A DNA stretch of 8,914 nt, taken from Spirochaetia bacterium. GTDB lineage: Bacteria; Spirochaetota; Spirochaetia; Treponematales; Breznakiellaceae. Positions within the stretch are counted from its first letter, which is position 1. The number at the start of each line of letters is the position of its first letter. The notes under the pieces were generated by a model, which worked only from the letters and a program-made list of their open reading frames with translations, ran no database searches and was not told the DNA's origin. Below are positions 5,403 through 8,914 of this stretch, one piece after another. The DNA lies in contig BOBW01000068.1 in the NCBI GenBank assembly GCA_026002595.1, positions 1 through 8,914 on the forward strand. Reading direction: 5' to 3'. The translations under genes were made by a program, and so were the position numbers.

Positions 5403-7286
5403 ATGAAAAAGTTAACTATCCTTGCGGGGGCGCTCATTTTATGCGCCCTCATTTCCTGCGAAAAAAGTGAAGAGCTTTCCCTCGAAGATTTTGAAGCCCT
5501 GCACCCTGCGGGCCTTGATGAGCTTTTGGCAAAGACCGTGAGCAAGCCCTGGGAAGGCCAGGAATTTGTTAAGGGCAAAATCGGGGGAACCTGGAATTCC
5601 AGCGTCACCAATGAGCCCAAAAGTTTTAACCTCCTCGTGGCCGAGCGGGACGCGGAAACCGCCGCCATCGTGGGCCGGATGCAGGACACTCTGATGGAAT
5701 ACGATGCGGTGCGCCGGGAATGGAAGCCCCGCTGCGCCTCCTATGAAATCCTTGTTGATGAGGCCGCAGGAACCCTGGATGTGATCTACACCCTGCGGGA
5801 TGATCTCTACTGGAGTTACTATAATTCATCGACCAAAATCCCCGTCACCAGTGATGATGCGATCTTCTGGTATGACGGAATTTCCGGGGACCCCGCCTTT
5901 CATAGTTCTACCTATAACAGCCAGTTTATCATCATGCAGGACGAAAGCGAGGCCCACATTGATATCAGAAAAATCGATAACAAGCGCTTCGCCTTTCACT
6001 TTCCCCGGATAGTTGCGGATCCCATGCTGAGTACCAACATGGATTTCGGACCTGCCCATATTTACAAAAAGGCCAAGGATGAAAAGGGCGTCCAGGGAGT
6101 GCTGGACCTTTTCAGCATAGCCGCGGACCCCAAAACCATTCCCTCAATGGGTGAATGGTTCCTCACCGAATACATCAGCGGCCAGCGGCTGGTGTACAAG
6201 CGGAACCCCGATTACTGGAACAGGGATTCAGCCGGCGTTTCCATTCCCTACATGGAAGAGCTCATCGTTCAGATTCTGCCGGATCAGAATACCCAGTTCC
6301 TGGTGTTTAAAGAGGGACGGCTTGAAGCCTATAGTTCCCGGCCTGAAGATCTTGATGAGCTTATCAATAAGAGTGGTACCCATCGGTCAATTATGGATAG
6401 AATTATGGCAATATTTAAAAAGGCGGGAAAGGAAAATACCGATTACACGGTGTTCAATGCGGCTGGTTCCGTTGGCGCGCAGATGTGGAGTTTTAACCAA
6501 AACCCGCAGAACAGTGATACTGCGCAGTACGAATGGTTTACCCAAAAAACATTCCGCCAGGCCATGAGCTGCCTGCTTAACCGGGACCGGATCATCGCCC
6601 AGGTATACCGGGGGCTCGCCGATCCCAAGATCGATTTTTTCCCCGAACCGAATCCCTATTACAACGAAGACATCAAACTGGAATATCTCTACAATCCCAA
6701 CCGGGCTATTGAACTGCTTTCCTCCATAGGCATCAAACAGGATAAAGACGGGGTGATGCGGGACAGTAAAAAACGGCAGATTGAATTTGATCTTTCCATC
6801 CCAAGCGATATTACCATCACTTCCGATATCGCTTCTATCATCATGGATGAATGCGCCAGGGTGGGGATAAAGGTAAACATACGGCCCGTGGATTTTCAGA
6901 AACTGGTGGACCAGCTCAGCACTACCTACGACTGGGCCTCGGTGATCATCGGGCTTGGTTCAAACTTCTTCCCAACTCAAGGCTCAAACGTGTGGCCCTC
7001 AGACGGCAACCTGCACCTCTGGCATCCCTTACAGGAAAGCCCCGGCACGGACTGGGAGGCCCGGATCGATTACCTTTATAACGAAGGCAAGTACACAATT
7101 GACAGGGAAAAGGCGAAGCTCCTCTGGGACGAATACCAAAAGCTCATTCTGGAACAGTGCCCGGTAATCTATCTGCTGCGGCCCCGCAGTTTTTATGCCC
7201 TGCGGAACCGCTGGGATTTTTCCAACGTCTATTACGATAACATCAGCGGCGCGAAAACTTCCCATATCTTTTTAAAAGCCGATTAA
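5403..7286 (+). CDS. Oligopeptide-type ABC importer, substrate-binding lipoprotein (SBP family 5)
   Basis: This is the extracytoplasmic receptor that captures a peptide or oligosaccharide ligand and delivers it to the permease pair encoded downstream. The 627 residues start with a signal peptide and the lipobox LISC, giving lipidation at Cys19. A linker of about 40 residues precedes the mature fold. SBP_bac_5 landmarks are GGTWNSSVTNEPKSFN (61-76), YTLRDDLYWS (129-138) with VTSDDAIFW (148-156), GEWFLTEYISGQRLVYKRNP (250-269) with DYWN (270-273), and TFRQAMSCLLNRDRIIAQVY (383-402). Length is within the range for this family, slightly long. Start choice is clear because the signal peptide begins immediately at the ATG. 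The permease gene follows after 3 bp. Substrate cannot be read from the sequence. Peptides are the default, but this family also includes receptors for plant-derived oligosaccharides. Confidence 0.93.
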   Translation: MKKLTILAGALILCALISCEKSEELSLEDFEALHPAGLDELLAKTVSKPWEGQEFVKGKIGGTWNSSVTNEPKSFNLLVAERDAETAAIVGRMQDTLMEYDAVRREWKPRCASYEILVDEAAGTLDVIYTLRDDLYWSYYNSSTKIPVTSDDAIFWYDGISGDPAFHSSTYNSQFIIMQDESEAHIDIRKIDNKRFAFHFPRIVADPMLSTNMDFGPAHIYKKAKDEKGVQGVLDLFSIAADPKTIPSMGEWFLTEYISGQRLVYKRNPDYWNRDSAGVSIPYMEELIVQILPDQNTQFLVFKEGRLEAYSSRPEDLDELINKSGTHRSIMDRIMAIFKKAGKENTDYTVFNAAGSVGAQMWSFNQNPQNSDTAQYEWFTQKTFRQAMSCLLNRDRIIAQVYRGLADPKIDFFPEPNPYYNEDIKLEYLYNPNRAIELLSSIGIKQDKDGVMRDSKKRQIEFDLSIPSDITITSDIASIIMDECARVGIKVNIRPVDFQKLVDQLSTTYDWASVIIGLGSNFFPTQGSNVWPSDGNLHLWHPLQESPGTDWEARIDYLYNEGKYTIDREKAKLLWDEYQKLILEQCPVIYLLRPRSFYALRNRWDFSNVYYDNISGAKTSHIFLKAD

Positions 7287-7289
7287 ACC

Positions 7290-8375
7290 ATGGGCAGATT
7301 CAGTATTGGAAAAATAACAGCAACACTACTGTCGCCCTTCTATCTTTTCAAGCGGCGCGCCCCCCTGCTTTCCTATATCGTGAACCGGCTCCTTACCATG
7401 GCGGTGATGCTCTTTCTTTTGGGCTTCGCCGTGTTCGGCCTCATGGAACTGGCCCCCGGCGACATCGTAAGCCAGATGATGATGCAGCAGTTCCTCGGCG
7501 GCGAAACCAGGGGAAACGCCAACGACAGGAATTTCAGCGCCGAGCAGTTTGCGGCCCAGCGCGCGGAACTGGGGCTGGACCAGCCCTTTTATGTTCAGTA
7601 CTTCCGCTGGCTTGAGCGGCTCATTGTCCACCAGGATCTGGGGACGAGCCTCGTGTCCCGGGCGCCGGTTTCCTTTCTTATCGCCTCCCGGCTGCCCAAT
7701 TCACTGATCCTCAATCTGATTTCACTGGTATTGATCACGGTCTTTTCGTTTCTGCTGGGGGTTTATTTTTCCACCAAGGCGGGAACCGGCCTTGATCTTG
7801 CGGCCACCTTTTTCGCCCTGGTGCTCCACGCCTTTCCGGGGATACTCCTCCTCATCCTGCTCCAGCTCTTTGCCTCGGTGACAGGTCTCTTCCCGGTGAC
7901 CGCCTATCCCCCCTTCCCCTTTTCGGAAGCCCCGGCGAAATTTGTTTTCTCCTATGCCCATCACATTTTCCTTCCCCTGCTCTCGGCCTTTCTCGGGGGC
8001 ATCGGGGGAACCATGCGGATGATCCGGGCAACCATGCTGGACCAGCTGGGCCAGCCCTACATCGTGAGCCTGCGGAGCCGGGGCATCAAGGAATGGCGGG
8101 TCTACTTTAACCACGCCTTCCGCAACACATTGAACCCCTACATCACCGGCAGCGCAAATATGCTGGCGGGACTTTTTTCAGGCTCCCTGATTCTGGAAAT
8201 CATCTTTGCCTACCCCGGCATCGGGCGGCTCATGTACGAAGCGGTGATCCAGGAAGATATCAATTTGGTGCTATCCAACATCATGTTTATATCGTTTCTG
8301 GTGCTTTTGGGGATGGTCCTTGCGGACATCATCCTGGCCCTGGTTGATCCCCGCATCCGCTACGGTAAGGAATAG
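7290..8375 (+). CDS. Oligopeptide-type ABC importer, permease subunit 1 (OppB/DppB-like)
   Basis: The 361-residue inner-membrane permease has helices at about 32-54, 138-160, 168-196, 228-245, 285-305 and 328-352. The first helix follows the typical SYIVNRLLTM (28-37). The periplasmic segment has ELAPGD (53-58) and ELGLDQPFYVQYFRWL (93-108), then DLGTS (116-120), all family hallmarks. The cytoplasmic EAA loop that docks the ATPase is at about 257-280 (YIVSLRSRGIKEWRVYFNHA plus FRNT). The C-terminus ends with the classic DPRIRYG (353-359). It carries about 27 extra residues ahead of the usual start. The ATG is 3 bp after the SBP stop with no good ribosome binding site, implying coupled translation. 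It works as a heterodimer with the downstream OppC-like subunit. Confidence 0.94.
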   Translation: MGRFSIGKITATLLSPFYLFKRRAPLLSYIVNRLLTMAVMLFLLGFAVFGLMELAPGDIVSQMMMQQFLGGETRGNANDRNFSAEQFAAQRAELGLDQPFYVQYFRWLERLIVHQDLGTSLVSRAPVSFLIASRLPNSLILNLISLVLITVFSFLLGVYFSTKAGTGLDLAATFFALVLHAFPGILLLILLQLFASVTGLFPVTAYPPFPFSEAPAKFVFSYAHHIFLPLLSAFLGGIGGTMRMIRATMLDQLGQPYIVSLRSRGIKEWRVYFNHAFRNTLNPYITGSANMLAGLFSGSLILEIIFAYPGIGRLMYEAVIQEDINLVLSNIMFISFLVLLGMVLADIILALVDPRIRYGKE

Positions 8376-8377
8376 GC

Positions 8378-8914
8378 ATGAAAAAATTCCTGACCTATCT
8401 GCGCAGCCGCCCCCTGGGCATGGCCTCTCTTGCCGCACTTATTCTGATTTATCTTATGATGATCTTTGCCGAATTTTTCGCCCCCTACACCCCCACTACT
8501 TTTTTTTCCGACAAGACCTACCACCCCCCCAATGTGCGCATCCGCGGGGGAAAACTTATGGCACAGGAATGGCGGGTTACCAACACGGTAAGCTGGAAAT
8601 ACGCACGGGTCAGGGATCAATATGAAACGATCCGATTCTTCGGTAAAGGCGAACCCTATAAAATCCTGGGACTTATCCCGGCGGACCGGCACCTCATTAC
8701 CACCGGCCCGGCAGACTCCGCCGACAGCAGCCCGGTGTTCCTCATGGGGGCCGACAGTCTGGGGCGGGACCTCTTTTCCCGCATCGTCTACGGTTCCCGG
8801 ATATCCCTTACCATCGGCTTCGTGGCAACCGCCATCTCCCTTGCCCTGGCGATTTTTTTCGGCGGCATCTCAGGCTATTTCGGCGGCATGGTTGACTGGG
8901 CCGTGATGCGGTTC
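8378..8914 (+). CDS. Oligopeptide-type ABC importer, permease subunit 2 (OppC/DppC-like), 3' part missing
   Basis: The ATG at 8378 is 2 bp after the upstream stop and has AAGGA 6 nt before it. The frame stays open to the last base, giving 179 residues of a subunit expected to be longer. A short cytoplasmic N-terminus and helix 1 (about 15-36) lead into an enlarged periplasmic loop of about 80 residues (37-118) containing FFGKGEPYKILGLIPADRHL (87-106). The core family signature then follows: LMGADSLGRDLFSRIVYGSR (122-141), ISLTIG (142-147) and GYFGGMVDWAVMR (166-178). The EAA loop and later helices lie beyond the window. The enlarged loop, with a KGEPYK-LGLIP-D-HL pattern, is shared from memory by a subset of OppC-like permeases, and may contact the binding protein. 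ATPase genes would be expected next. Confidence 0.93.
   Translation, partial: MKKFLTYLRSRPLGMASLAALILIYLMMIFAEFFAPYTPTTFFSDKTYHPPNVRIRGGKLMAQEWRVTNTVSWKYARVRDQYETIRFFGKGEPYKILGLIPADRHLITTGPADSADSSPVFLMGADSLGRDLFSRIVYGSRISLTIGFVATAISLALAIFFGGISGYFGGMVDWAVMRF

Noticed and set aside
7722..8114. 130-codon minus-strand open frame antisense to the permease gene
   Set aside because: It is a shadow of the permease reading frame. The plus-strand product has unmistakable OppB-type motifs through this stretch.

Overview
The window looks like the chromosome of a diderm spirochaete, most likely a treponeme of the termite-gut type. This is inferred from the moderately high GC, several exported lipoproteins, a stand-alone PTS IIA-type protein, and a LysM-bearing lytic transglycosylase next to TPR-type lipoproteins. 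No rRNA, tRNA, CRISPR, transposase or phage gene was seen, and the genus is not proven.

Left part (1-957, minus strand): two overlapping genes. The first in transcription order (340-894) is a small six-helix membrane protein. The second (1-343, cut by the window edge) starts at a GTG overlapping the first gene's stop and encodes a membrane-anchored or exported protein. They diverge from the next block across a 63-bp gap that holds plausible promoters for both directions.

Middle part (958-4422, plus strand): three cell-envelope genes. They encode a TPR-like lipoprotein (958-2037), an MltD-type lytic transglycosylase with two LysM domains (2061-3506), and an unrecognised exported protein (3499-4422) that overlaps the transglycosylase stop. 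The most unusual feature is here. A roughly 100-bp inverted repeat built of CACAGAG/CTCTGTG units lies inside the start of the transglycosylase gene and encodes nearly all of its signal peptide. A half-copy of the same repeat encodes the signal-peptide core of the next gene. The three base differences in the shared 19-bp core are all synonymous.

Between the blocks (4430-5322, minus strand): a small two-helix protein of unknown function (4948-5322), followed by a fructose/nitrogen-type PTS IIA protein (4430-4879). The latter ends 7 bp from the convergent exported-protein gene.

Right part (5323-8914, plus strand): an operon for an oligopeptide-type (family 5) ABC importer. It comprises a lipoprotein substrate-binding protein, an OppB/DppB-type permease and the first 179 residues of an OppC/DppC-type permease with an enlarged first periplasmic loop. 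ATPase genes are expected beyond the right edge. An 80-bp divergent intergenic region carries a perfect TTGACA box and a 14-bp palindrome that could be an operator.
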